In this document: positions 1-7,758 of the stretch, piece by piece
Layout of the letters: each line of letters starts with the position of its first letter
Position numbering within the stretch: the stretch's first letter is position 1
DNA from: Romboutsia lituseburensis DSM 797
GTDB taxonomy: Bacteria > Bacillota > Clostridia > Peptostreptococcales > Peptostreptococcaceae
DNA length: 64,000 nucleotides
NCBI RefSeq assembly: GCF_900103615.1
Contig: NZ_FNGW01000002.1
Coordinates: 1 to 64,000 of the forward strand
Direction of reading: 5' to 3'
Program-made: the position numbers and the translations under genes
The notes under the pieces: model-generated
What the model was told of the DNA's origin: nothing
Databases searched by the model: none
Seen by the model: only the letters and a program-made list of their open reading frames with translations

Positions 1-224
1 TATTGAAAGCTAATAATCTAAAGCAAATAAGGTTACATGATTTAAGGCACACAAATGCAACTTTAATGTTATTATCTGGAACTAATATGAAAACTGTTAG
101 TAGTAGATTAGGTCACACAGATATTAAAATTTCTATGAATACATATAGCCATGTTTTAGAGGAAATGGATAAAGATGCATCTAATAATTTAAGTCAAATT
201 TTATTTGATTCAAAGTCAGTTTAA
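1..224 (+). CDS. Tyrosine recombinase/integrase, C-terminal fragment (runs off left edge)
   Basis: C-terminal catalytic part of a phage or ICE-type tyrosine recombinase. The H-x-L-R-H box (HDLRHT) supplies a catalytic Arg, the RLGH box follows, and NTYSHV supplies the nucleophilic Tyr; this spacing is standard for the family. About 73 codons are visible and the reading frame is open at the left edge, so the gene continues outside. The stop codon lies inside the first of four short GTCAGT repeats. The adjacent kor operon is core metabolism, so I infer that an integrated element ends close to here. Whether the full gene is intact cannot be seen. Confidence 0.85.
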   Translation, partial: LKANNLKQIRLHDLRHTNATLMLLSGTNMKTVSSRLGHTDIKISMNTYSHVLEEMDKDASNNLSQILFDSKSV

Positions 225-264
225 TTGTCAGTCAATAAAATGTCAGTTAACATTGTCAGTTAAT
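213..264. repeat. Four GTCAGTYAA-like direct repeats after the integrase
   Basis: GTCAGT recurs at 215, 227, 242 and 255. The last three are GTCAGTCAA, GTCAGTTAA and GTCAGTTAA; the first (GTCAGTTTAA) contains the integrase stop codon. Spacings are 12, 15 and 13 bp. The position, directly behind a tyrosine recombinase gene, suggests arm-type integrase sites or an attachment region, but this is inference. Confidence 0.5.
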
Positions 265-282
265 TTTATACGATTCCAATAA

Positions 283-333
283 AATAAAAGTAAGTAATAT
301 ACTACGTTATAAAACTTTAGTATATTACTTACT
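283..333 (-). terminator. Terminator of the kor-rpiR operon
   Basis: A perfect 16-bp inverted repeat (289-304 with 318-333, 13-nt loop) begins 10 bp beyond the stop codon of the RpiR gene. On the minus strand it is followed by a T-rich run. Confidence 0.8.
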
Positions 334-342
334 AGTTAAATC

Positions 343-1215
343 TTACTCGTATACTGAGTATCTATCCCATATTGTTTCTAGATCATCAAAGTACTCTTTT
401 ATGTCGTCCTTTTCTTTCATACCTACTGCAACTATAAGTGCATTAACTATACTTAAAGCAGGAACTAACGAGTCAACAAATGATGCCATATTACTTTTTA
501 CTAAAAGTGTATTATCTGCAAGAGATGCTACTGGCGCAAATAAACTATCTGTTAAAGATATTATATGTGCTCCTTTTTCTTTTGCGTAATTTACTATTTG
601 ATATGATTTTTTAGAATATCTTGGGAAACTTATAGCTATTATAACGTCATTTTCATCTATTCTTACTATTTGTTCAAACGCATCCCCCATATCCATTCTA
701 ATTATATGGACATTATCAAGTATTATATCTAAATAAAATCCTAAGTATTGAGCTATAGTAAATGAACTTCTCATACCTAATATATATATTTTTCTTGCTT
801 TTAATAATCTATTCGCTGAATCTTCAAAGGCTTTATGGTCTATTTCTTCTAAAGTAGTTTTTATGTTATCCATATCACTTTTTAAAACTTTATTAAGTAT
901 GGTATAATCATCGCTATACTCTTTTGCCATTTCTACTCTTTGCACTGTAGTTAATTTATTTTTTATCAACTCTTGAAGTGCTGCTTGTAACTTTGGATAT
1001 CCTGAGTATCCTAAGGCATTTGCAAATCTTACAACAGTAGATTCACTTACCCCTACTGTATCTCCTAGTTTGCATGCAGTCATAAATGCTACTTTATCGT
1101 AATTTGACAAAATATACTGTGCTATTAGTTTTTGTCCTTTACTAAATCTTGGGTATTGAGCTTGGATGTCTGATATAAGCTTTTTGCTATCTTTTAAATC
1201 CTTTGTATCGTCCAT
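343..1215 (-). CDS. MurR/RpiR family transcriptional regulator (HTH + SIS)
   Basis: 290 residues, full length for the family. The N-terminal third is the RpiR helix-turn-helix domain (SESTVVRFANALGYSGY is the typical recognition region). The C-terminal half, from about residue 120, is a SIS sugar-phosphate isomerase-like domain (ILGMRSSFTIAQYLG, then the IAISFPRYSKK region). Family members sense phosphosugars and control sugar catabolism. It starts 12 bp after korC, so it is probably the last gene of the ferredoxin oxidoreductase operon; its ligand and targets are not evident. An AAAGGAGA site precedes the ATG. Confidence 0.9.
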   Translation of the reverse strand: MDDTKDLKDSKKLISDIQAQYPRFSKGQKLIAQYILSNYDKVAFMTACKLGDTVGVSESTVVRFANALGYSGYPKLQAALQELIKNKLTTVQRVEMAKEYSDDYTILNKVLKSDMDNIKTTLEEIDHKAFEDSANRLLKARKIYILGMRSSFTIAQYLGFYLDIILDNVHIIRMDMGDAFEQIVRIDENDVIIAISFPRYSKKSYQIVNYAKEKGAHIISLTDSLFAPVASLADNTLLVKSNMASFVDSLVPALSIVNALIVAVGMKEKDDIKEYFDDLETIWDRYSVYE

Positions 1216-1226
1216 ATCTTTCTCCT

Positions 1227-1772
1227 TTAGTGGTTTACATCAATATTATTTCTGAAAAGTTCAATTCCTTTTTCAAATGCTTTTATGTTTGACTCTTGAG
1301 TTCCCTTTGGAACCCTCTTTATTATTGATTTTTTAATATTTTCTATATCTACATCTTTTACTAACTGACTAATAACTCCCAATGCAACCATATTCGCTGA
1401 AACGTAGCTTCCAGTCACTTCCTTTGAAGAATTTATTATCGGAAACTTGTAAATATTCAAATTTTCTGTACATTTTACTTCTATTGAACTATCAATAACT
1501 ATTATACCACTATTGTCCATATCTTTTAAGTACTGATTTAAAGATTTTTGTGTTAAAGATAATAATATGTTTGGTTTTGAAATTTTAGGAAAATTTATTT
1601 CATTTTCACTTATAACAACTTCACATTTGCTAGCTCCACCTCTAGCTTCCGGACCGTATGATTGTGTTTGAACTGCATTTAGGTCGGTGCTTATAGCACC
1701 CTCTGCTAATATTATTCCGGCTAATATTAATCCTTGCCCTCCTGAACCGCTAAGTCTTACTTCTACTTTCAT
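1227..1772 (-). CDS. korC: 2-oxoacid:ferredoxin oxidoreductase, gamma subunit
   Basis: 181 residues. The start (VRLSGSGGQGLILAG) is the signature of the gamma domain of 2-oxoacid:acceptor oxidoreductases, and YGPEARGGASKCEVVIS is the conserved centre. With KorA, KorB and KorD it forms the CoA-dependent enzyme that decarboxylates a 2-oxoacid and reduces ferredoxin. Third catalytic-subunit gene of the operon, 41 bp after korB. The substrate (2-oxoglutarate or branched-chain 2-oxoacids) cannot be fixed from sequence alone. Confidence 0.9.
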   Translation of the reverse strand: MKVEVRLSGSGGQGLILAGIILAEGAISTDLNAVQTQSYGPEARGGASKCEVVISENEINFPKISKPNILLSLTQKSLNQYLKDMDNSGIIVIDSSIEVKCTENLNIYKFPIINSSKEVTGSYVSANMVALGVISQLVKDVDIENIKKSIIKRVPKGTQESNIKAFEKGIELFRNNIDVNH

Positions 1773-1813
1773 ATCTTTTATATCTCTCCTTAGGTATTTT
1801 TTATTAAATCTAT

Positions 1814-2629
1814 CTATTTATTGAACTTATCTAATACTTTTTTATATTCATCTGTGTATTCAGGCGTGATAGTATCTTTAAATATACCTATTAAAATTTT
1901 TTCTTTTAACTGCTCTTCTGTTAAAGTATCTTTTTTAGTTAAGTTAATACTTCTATCTTTTAGCTCATTCATTAAAACAACTGGTGAGCCTTTTTTATTT
2001 TTTCTTCCATAGTACGTTGGACATATACTTAATCCCTCTACCAATGAAAATCCCTTATGATTAAGTGCTTTTTTAATATATTGAATTGTATTTGGAACAT
2101 GATATACTGTTGAACGTGCTACAAAGCTAGCCCCAGCTCCACAAGCTAATTCACATATGTCAAACGGTTTGTCTATGTTACCAAACGGAGCTGTAGTTGC
2201 AAAATCTCCATTTGGTGTAGTTGGAGAGTATTGTCCACCTGTCATACCATATATATTGTTGTTAAATACTATTGTTGTTATATCTATATTTCTTCTGCAT
2301 GCGTGTATAAAATGATTTCCACCTATAGCTGTTAAATCACCATCTCCACTAATTACTATTACATGAAGATCTGGTTTTGCAAGTTTTATTCCTGTTGCAA
2401 ATGCCAATGCCCTACCATGAGTTGTATGCACGGTATTAAAGTCCATATATCCTGCTGCTCTTGATGAGCACCCTATTCCTGAAACTATACAAACCTTATC
2501 CTTATCTATATTAGATTCTTCTATTGCAACTGCTATAGCTCTCATTAGTATTCCATGTCCACACCCAGGACACCAAATATGAGGAAGTCTATTTGTTCTT
2601 AAATTATTTTTAATTACTTCACTAGGCAT
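1814..2629 (-). CDS. korB: 2-oxoacid:ferredoxin oxidoreductase, beta subunit (TPP-binding)
   Basis: 271 residues. The thiamine pyrophosphate site is visible as the GDGD...NN motif (SGDGDLTAIGG, then FNNNIYGMTGGQ at about residues 95-135). The early CPGCGHG segment is typical of the beta subunits of four-subunit KOR/VOR enzymes. The gene overlaps the end of korA by 8 bp, with its ribosome binding site AAGGAGGA inside korA, indicating coupled translation. No separate ferredoxin domain is fused; that role falls to KorD. Confidence 0.92.
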   Translation of the reverse strand: MPSEVIKNNLRTNRLPHIWCPGCGHGILMRAIAVAIEESNIDKDKVCIVSGIGCSSRAAGYMDFNTVHTTHGRALAFATGIKLAKPDLHVIVISGDGDLTAIGGNHFIHACRRNIDITTIVFNNNIYGMTGGQYSPTTPNGDFATTAPFGNIDKPFDICELACGAGASFVARSTVYHVPNTIQYIKKALNHKGFSLVEGLSICPTYYGRKNKKGSPVVLMNELKDRSINLTKKDTLTEEQLKEKILIGIFKDTITPEYTDEYKKVLDKFNK

Positions 2630-3764
2630 TGATACATTCCTCCTTAATTTTAGCTATTATATCATTAGGAGTTATTACTTCACCATTTATTTTATTAATA
2701 CCAAATATGTCTTTTTCTTTTCCTAATACTCTTTGTACCTCTAAGATCATTTGTCCTTTATTCATTTCAACAACTGCTATTTGTTTTGCATTTTTACTAA
2801 CCTCTATTAATTTATCTTCTGGGAATGGCCATACTGTTTTTATACTAAATAATCCAGCCTTTATGTTTTCCTTTCTTAACATTTTAACTGCATCTTTACA
2901 AGAACGCGATGACCCTCCAAATGAAACAAATAAAATATCTGCATCCTCTGTTTTATATTCATCATAAATTAATATGTCATCTAGATTTTTTTCTATTTTA
3001 CTGAACAACCTGTTCATTAATTTTTCAGTTTCGCTTGTGCTATTTGTTGGGAATCCTGTTTCATCATGCATAAGACCTGTTACATTATATCTATATCCTT
3101 CCCCTATACTTGCCATAGCTGGTACAAAATCTTTACTACATTCATATGCTTTATATTCGTTATAACCACAACTTGGTTTTTTTCTATTTAATACCTCTAA
3201 CTCCCCTGCCATAGGTATTCTCATTTTTTCTCTTAAATGACCTACCACTTCATCTAAAAGCAGTATTACTGGTACTCTATACTTTTCTGCAAAATTAAAT
3301 GCTTTTACAGTTAAATTAAATGTTTCTTCTACTGTTGATGGTGACAATGCTATTATTGGATGATCTCCATGAGTTCCCCACTTAGCCTGCATCAAATCAC
3401 CTTGCGATGGGCTTGTTGGTAATCCTGTACTAGGCCCACATCTTTGTACATTTACAATTACACATGGTGATTCAACTAATGATGCATATCCTATACACTC
3501 TTGTTTTAAAGAAAATCCTGGACCACTTGTCGCTGTCATTGATTTATATCCAGTTAAAGATGCACCTATCGTAGCTGCTATAGAACCTATTTCATCTTCC
3601 ATTTGTATAAACTTCCCATTTATTTTTGGAAGTAATAATGATGATATTTCTGCTATTTCTGTAGATGGTGTTATTGGATACCCCGCAAAAAATCTCATGC
3701 CTGCATAAATTGCTCCTTGTACACAAGCTTCATTTCCTTGTAATAACTTTATTCTATCAGTCAT
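2622..3764 (-). CDS. korA: 2-oxoacid:ferredoxin oxidoreductase, alpha subunit
   Basis: 380 residues. The N-terminus contains the conserved GYPITPSTEIAE segment of the pyrimidine-binding domain, followed by the TSGPGFSL motif. The C-terminal third matches the transketolase C-like domain (KTVWPFPE). This subunit completes the TPP site with KorB. It follows the ferredoxin gene by 21 bp, with AAGGAGAG upstream of the ATG. In anaerobic clostridia such enzymes serve either a partial reductive TCA cycle or amino acid fermentation; the context does not decide between them. Confidence 0.92.
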   Translation of the reverse strand: MTDRIKLLQGNEACVQGAIYAGMRFFAGYPITPSTEIAEISSLLLPKINGKFIQMEDEIGSIAATIGASLTGYKSMTATSGPGFSLKQECIGYASLVESPCVIVNVQRCGPSTGLPTSPSQGDLMQAKWGTHGDHPIIALSPSTVEETFNLTVKAFNFAEKYRVPVILLLDEVVGHLREKMRIPMAGELEVLNRKKPSCGYNEYKAYECSKDFVPAMASIGEGYRYNVTGLMHDETGFPTNSTSETEKLMNRLFSKIEKNLDDILIYDEYKTEDADILFVSFGGSSRSCKDAVKMLRKENIKAGLFSIKTVWPFPEDKLIEVSKNAKQIAVVEMNKGQMILEVQRVLGKEKDIFGINKINGEVITPNDIIAKIKEECINA

Positions 3765-3785
3765 ACCAAATCTCTCCTTAAGGTT

Positions 3786-3977
3786 TTATTCACTTTTTTT
3801 TAAATATATTGCATAGTCTGGACATCTTTGTTCACATTGACCACATCCTATACATTTATTAGGATTTGTTACACCTATTGAATCTTCTTTTAACTCTAAT
3901 ATTTTTACTGGACAAAATTCAACACAAATACCACATTTTTTGCACCATGATTTTTTTACTACCAGTGTCTTTTTCAT
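3786..3977 (-). CDS. korD: 2x[4Fe-4S] ferredoxin subunit of 2-oxoacid oxidoreductase
   Basis: 63 residues with two CxxCxxCxxxCP clusters (CKKCGICVEFCP and CIGCGQCEQRCP), so it carries two [4Fe-4S] centres. It is the first gene of the korDABC-rpiR operon, and the short size and order match the delta subunits of KOR/VOR enzymes that relay electrons from the TPP site. The N-terminal segment is basic (KKTLVVKKSWCKKC). The promoter must lie in the 120 bp upstream, which also hold the terminator of mnmM. Confidence 0.9.
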   Translation of the reverse strand: MKKTLVVKKSWCKKCGICVEFCPVKILELKEDSIGVTNPNKCIGCGQCEQRCPDYAIYLKKSE

Positions 3978-4072
3978 AAACTCCCCCCTTAACTCTATAG
4001 AGTTTTTTTAACTTAATTAATTCTCCCTATATTAAGCTTATTTATTAGTTATATAAATATTCTTATTTAAAT

Positions 4073-4103
4073 AAAAAAAACCATGCTATAAAGCATGGTT
4101 TAA
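4073..4103 (-). terminator. Terminator of the rluB-mnmM operon
   Basis: The hairpin AAACCATGC / GCATGGTTT with a short loop overlaps the mnmM stop codon. On the minus strand it is followed by a run of eight T. Confidence 0.8.
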
Positions 4104-4681
4104 TATTCTTTCTTCTTCTCTATCAAAACTAATTGCGGCGGATTATTTATTTGGTTAATAAATCCACATTCAAGTACATTAAATTCGTTTTGATCTAGCG
4201 TTTTAACAAAATCATATACACTATTTTTTTCCTCTGGCCCACCTTCATGTCCAGTGTAAATAGCAATACTTACTACACCATGAGGTTTTAATAGTTTTAA
4301 GCTATGCTCTATAGCTTTTATCGTTGTATTTGGTTTTGTTATAATCATATGCTTTGCTCTTGGCAAATATCCCAAGTTAAACACAACACATGAAATTTTT
4401 TTTTCAACGTACTTGTCCATATTTTCATGACCATCTAATATTAACTTTACACGATCTTGCAAGTTTTCTTTTTCAAGTTTTTTCTTAGTTGATTTTAAGG
4501 CTTCTTCCTGTACATCAAAACTATATACATATCCACTATCTCCAACTTTTTCAGCTAGATACTTTGTATCATATCCATTTCCCATTGTAGCATCTACTAC
4601 AATATCACCTTCTGTTATAACTTGATCTAAATAAAGTTTATTTAGATCCGTAACTTTTGTTAAATATTTTGCTTTTTTCAT
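4100..4681 (-). CDS. mnmM: tRNA (mnm5s2U34) methyltransferase-like class I SAM enzyme
   Basis: 193 residues, the usual size of the YtqB/rRNA_methylase family. SAM-binding motif I is DATMGNGYDT (residues 30-39). Further on, FNLGYLPRAKH, which replaces the NPPY-type motif, and the Gly-Gly region of YTGHEGGPEEKN are family hallmarks. YtqB of Bacillus subtilis has been identified as MnmM, which methylates nm5s2U at the wobble position of tRNA. The gene follows rluB by 9 bp, so two RNA-modification genes share an operon. Function is assigned by family and not proven for this protein. Confidence 0.8.
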   Translation of the reverse strand: MKKAKYLTKVTDLNKLYLDQVITEGDIVVDATMGNGYDTKYLAEKVGDSGYVYSFDVQEEALKSTKKKLEKENLQDRVKLILDGHENMDKYVEKKISCVVFNLGYLPRAKHMIITKPNTTIKAIEHSLKLLKPHGVVSIAIYTGHEGGPEEKNSVYDFVKTLDQNEFNVLECGFINQINNPPQLVLIEKKKEY

Positions 4682-4690
4682 AAAACACCT

Positions 4691-5407
4691 CTATTTAAGA
4701 CCCTTTAGGTATTGTATTTCTTCATCAGTTAAATATCTGTATTTTCCAATTTCAGTTTCTTTTAAAGTAATCTTACCCATAGCTACTCTTCTAAGTCTCA
4801 TAACTGGATGATTTATAGCTCTACACATTTTTCTAACTTGTCTATTTCTACCTTCATGTATTTTTATTTGGCATATAGCATAATTTTTTTCTTCATCTTT
4901 TTTAACTATTTTTATTTTAGCTGGAGCTGTTTTATAGTCTTCTATATAAAGTCCAGATTCAAACTCTTTCATTTGTTCTGGTGTTGGTATTCCTTTTACT
5001 ATCGCCATATAAGTCTTGTCCACTTCATGTTTAGGGTGAGTTAAAGTATATGTTAAATCTCCATCGTTAGTAAGTATTAATAATCCACTAGTTTCATAAT
5101 CTAGTCTTCCTATTGGATATATTCTTTCTTTTATATCTTTTACCAAGTCAAGTACACTAGGTCTATCAAATTGATCTTTTACAGTTGTTATATAACCTTC
5201 TGGTTTATTTAAAACTATATAAACTTTATTTTCATCAAGTCCTATTTGTTCATTATCTATTTCTACGATATCATTATCTTCATCTACGCTAAATGATAAC
5301 TCTTCTACAGTTTTACCATTAACTTTTACTCTTCCTTGTAATATTATTTCTTCTGCTTTTCTTCTTGATGCCACTCCACAAGAAGCTATGTATTTGTTAA
5401 TTCTCAT
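4691..5407 (-). CDS. rluB: 23S rRNA pseudouridine synthase, RluB/RsuA family
   Basis: 238 residues. An N-terminal S4 RNA-binding domain (RINKYIASCGVASRRKAEE) is followed by the catalytic pseudouridine synthase domain with the RluB/E/F and RsuA signature GRLDYETSGLLILTNDG. The catalytic Asp is D103. The C-terminal GRNRQVRKM motif is also conserved. The product likely modifies a uridine in 23S rRNA helix 89 as RluB does, although RsuA-type 16S specificity cannot be excluded. First gene of the two-gene operon with mnmM. Confidence 0.9.
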   Translation of the reverse strand: MRINKYIASCGVASRRKAEEIILQGRVKVNGKTVEELSFSVDEDNDIVEIDNEQIGLDENKVYIVLNKPEGYITTVKDQFDRPSVLDLVKDIKERIYPIGRLDYETSGLLILTNDGDLTYTLTHPKHEVDKTYMAIVKGIPTPEQMKEFESGLYIEDYKTAPAKIKIVKKDEEKNYAICQIKIHEGRNRQVRKMCRAINHPVMRLRRVAMGKITLKETEIGKYRYLTDEEIQYLKGLK

Positions 5408-5774
5408 ACTGCACCTTCTCTATTTTCTTATTTTTATTACATTATTATATCATAATACATATATACTAAAAACAAAACACTAAATTTTTTAATATATCTA
5501 TAGTATTTGAATAAATTTTAATATACTTAGGTTTTGTAGTTACTAATTATTTATTTAAGTTTCTATATTATTCTTTAATTATTTATATTAAATATATCTA
5601 ACTAAATAAAATACTTAAAATTTACATATAATAATATTTCAATATTCTTTATTTTACTAAAATTTTAATTGGTTAATTTTTTATGATGTTAAGATTTGAT
5701 TTTATAGGAATTTTTAAATATATATTTGGATATATTATTGAAGAAATTTTAATAAGTTAGTAAAGGAGAATTTT
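5408..5774. other. 367-bp AT-rich divergent promoter region
   Basis: Lies between the divergent rluB and AI-2E transporter genes. It is almost entirely A+T, with many TATAAT-like words, so no promoter can be singled out. The plus-strand gene has an AAAGGAG site at 5762. I see no ORF, hairpin or repeat of note. Confidence 0.5.
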
Positions 5775-6869
5775 ATGGTTTCCAAAGAAAATATTAAATA
5801 TTATGTACTTATAGGCTTTATATCTATAATAATTTATAAAGTAATAGATTCTCCTTCTAGGCTACTTTCTAATATAGGAGGCTTGGTTAAACTTTTAAGT
5901 CCTTTTTTAATAGGAATTTTACTTGCTCTTTTGATTGATCCTTTAGTTAAATATATTGAAAAAAAATTTCAATTACATAGAATTTTAAATATACTTATAT
6001 CTTATGTAATTATTTTTATTTCTTTATTATTAATGGGTAAAATTTTTATTCCCTCTATTATTAATACCTTAAATACTTTAATTAAAGAAATTCCTCATTA
6101 TATAAGTATGATAGAAGATTTTTTAAATAATCACATTAAACAGACTGATATACTAGAAGTTTTAATACCTCATATACAAAATAACATTAACTTAATACTT
6201 CAAGAAATGATTAATATTTTTTCTAAGACATCTTCAGATATAATTGTTTATTTATTTAGTTTAACATCCTTAATTTTTAATATTTCTATGGGTGTTATAT
6301 TATCTATATACATGCTGTACGATAAAGAAAATGTAGCGAAAGGATTTAAAAATTTACTATATTGTATTACTACAAAAAATAAAGCTGATAAGACAGTTAA
6401 TTTTTTTATAATGTGCCATGATATTTTTTACCATTATATAATAGGAAGAATATTAGATTCTGCAATTATAGGAGTACTTGCTTTTATTGGATTTAAGTTT
6501 TTTTTAAGGATAGATAATGTATTATTTTTATCTTTTATAGTTTTTTTAACTAATATAATTCCTTACTTTGGACCTTTTATAGGAGCTGTTCCTCCTGTTG
6601 CTATGGCTCTTACTCAAGGACCTGTAAAGGCATTTTGGGTAATAATATTTATATTTATTCTTCAACAATTAGATGGTAACTTTATTGGACCTAAAGTTAT
6701 GGGAGATCAGGTTGGACTTAGTCCACTTTGGATAATATCCGCTGTGCTACTTGGAGGATCATTGTTTGGTATAATAGGAGTATTTTTATCAGTACCTATA
6801 GCTGCTGTTTTAAAATCCTGTATTGATAAATATATTCAAAATAGATTATATATAAAGGGTTCTAAGTAA
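5775..6869 (+). CDS. AI-2E family transporter (YtvI/PerM type)
   Basis: 364 residues with about eight hydrophobic segments: a pair near the N-terminus, a soluble stretch at about 95-145, then a C-terminal group. The family motif IPYFGPFIGAVPPV lies at about residues 262-275, and QQLDGNFIGPKVMG follows. Members include TqsA (proposed AI-2 exporter) and Na+(Li+)/H+ antiporters, so the name does not prove autoinducer transport. Monocistronic, ending in a hairpin shared with the convergent lipoprotein gene. ATG chosen because of AAAGGAG upstream. Confidence 0.85.
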   Translation: MVSKENIKYYVLIGFISIIIYKVIDSPSRLLSNIGGLVKLLSPFLIGILLALLIDPLVKYIEKKFQLHRILNILISYVIIFISLLLMGKIFIPSIINTLNTLIKEIPHYISMIEDFLNNHIKQTDILEVLIPHIQNNINLILQEMINIFSKTSSDIIVYLFSLTSLIFNISMGVILSIYMLYDKENVAKGFKNLLYCITTKNKADKTVNFFIMCHDIFYHYIIGRILDSAIIGVLAFIGFKFFLRIDNVLFLSFIVFLTNIIPYFGPFIGAVPPVAMALTQGPVKAFWVIIFIFILQQLDGNFIGPKVMGDQVGLSPLWIISAVLLGGSLFGIIGVFLSVPIAAVLKSCIDKYIQNRLYIKGSK

Positions 6870-6914
6870 AAAATTCGCTACACTTCATATCGCCAACGAC
6901 TTTGTCCGTTGCTT

Positions 6915-6945
6915 AAAATGCCTATATAAAAATATAGGCATTTTT
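6915..6945. terminator. Bidirectional terminator between convergent genes
   Basis: AAAATGCCTATAT (6915-6927) pairs with ATATAGGCATTTTT (6932-6945), with A and T runs on both sides. It serves the AI-2E transporter gene and the lipoprotein gene. Confidence 0.85.
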
Positions 6946-6952
6946 ATTTAAA

Positions 6953-7573
6953 TTATTGAGCAACTGTTTGTTCAATAGGTGGAGAAACTACTACACCTGG
7001 ATTTTCCAATTCATTGGTACCTTGATTTGGTTCTTGCGGTTTATTAGCCTCTTCTTCCACTTTCTTTTTAGCTTCTTCATCTTCTTGCTTTTTCTTTTGA
7101 GCTAAGTATGCTAAGTGTTTTTCTTTTTCTATTGAAGCTTGTGCTTCTATTCTATCTTGATCTTTATGAGATACTTCTTTGGCATTTTGTTTTCTTTCTT
7201 CTCTTGCCTTCAAATATTCTTCATTCGCTTTAACTAGCTCTTTTTTCTTAGCAGCTGCTTCAGTTTTTATAGTTGCCGACCCGTTTTTTATCTCTTCTAT
7301 TGATTCAAGTTCTTTTATAGCTTTATTATAATTTCCTTCTTTTTCGTACTCTAATGCATTTTCCATTTTAGTAGCCTGCATATACATTGCTCTTGCATGT
7401 TCATCTGAACTATCCATTTCTAAGGCATCCGATAAAAAATTTCTTGCTTTTTCATAATCGTGTGCTTCTAATGCTTCTTTTCCATCATGAACAGTTGTAT
7501 TTTCTTTTAATCCAGAACATCCAACCATTACTATAGATAATAATGATACCAATAAGACTATTTTTAATTTCAT
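6953..7573 (-). CDS. TPR-containing lipoprotein with coiled-coil and Pro-rich tail
   Basis: 206 residues. The signal peptide ends in a lipobox (MVGC), so the mature protein is probably lipid-anchored at the outer membrane face. Residues about 30-100 form TPR-like helices (EALEAHDYEKARNFLSDALE, then EYEKEGNYNKAIKELE). Next comes a highly charged helix rich in E, K and Q (about 105-175) and a Pro-rich tail. The ORF could begin one codon earlier at TTG, but AGGAGGG is best spaced for the ATG at 7573. The role is unknown; TPR lipoproteins often scaffold envelope complexes. Confidence 0.75.
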   Translation of the reverse strand: MKLKIVLLVSLLSIVMVGCSGLKENTTVHDGKEALEAHDYEKARNFLSDALEMDSSDEHARAMYMQATKMENALEYEKEGNYNKAIKELESIEEIKNGSATIKTEAAAKKKELVKANEEYLKAREERKQNAKEVSHKDQDRIEAQASIEKEKHLAYLAQKKKQEDEEAKKKVEEEANKPQEPNQGTNELENPGVVVSPPIEQTVAQ

Positions 7574-7714
7574 CAAATCCCTCCTTATTATTTAAGATAA
7601 TTTTATCATAAATATGGTTTATTTAGGTAAAATTATCGAATTTAGTTTATTTATTTTTTATCATTTCTTAATATTTTTTGTATTTTTTTATCGATTATCC
7701 AGCTAAAAATAAAC

Positions 7715-7748
7715 AAAAAAGGAAACTTATTTTAAAGTTTCCTTTTTA
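7715..7748 (-). terminator. Terminator of lysA
   Basis: AAAAAGGAAACTT (7716-7728) pairs with AAGTTTCCTTTTT (7735-7747). On the minus strand it ends in a T run. Confidence 0.85.
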
Positions 7749-7758
7749 TTTATATAGT

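Noticed and set aside
289-333. Attachment-site inverted repeat of the integrated element
   Set aside because: Position right after the rpiR stop and a T run on the minus strand make a terminator the simpler reading.
5775-6869. Quorum-sensing AI-2 transporter
   Set aside because: Only the family name supports it; many members are ion antiporters and no AI-2 genes are nearby.
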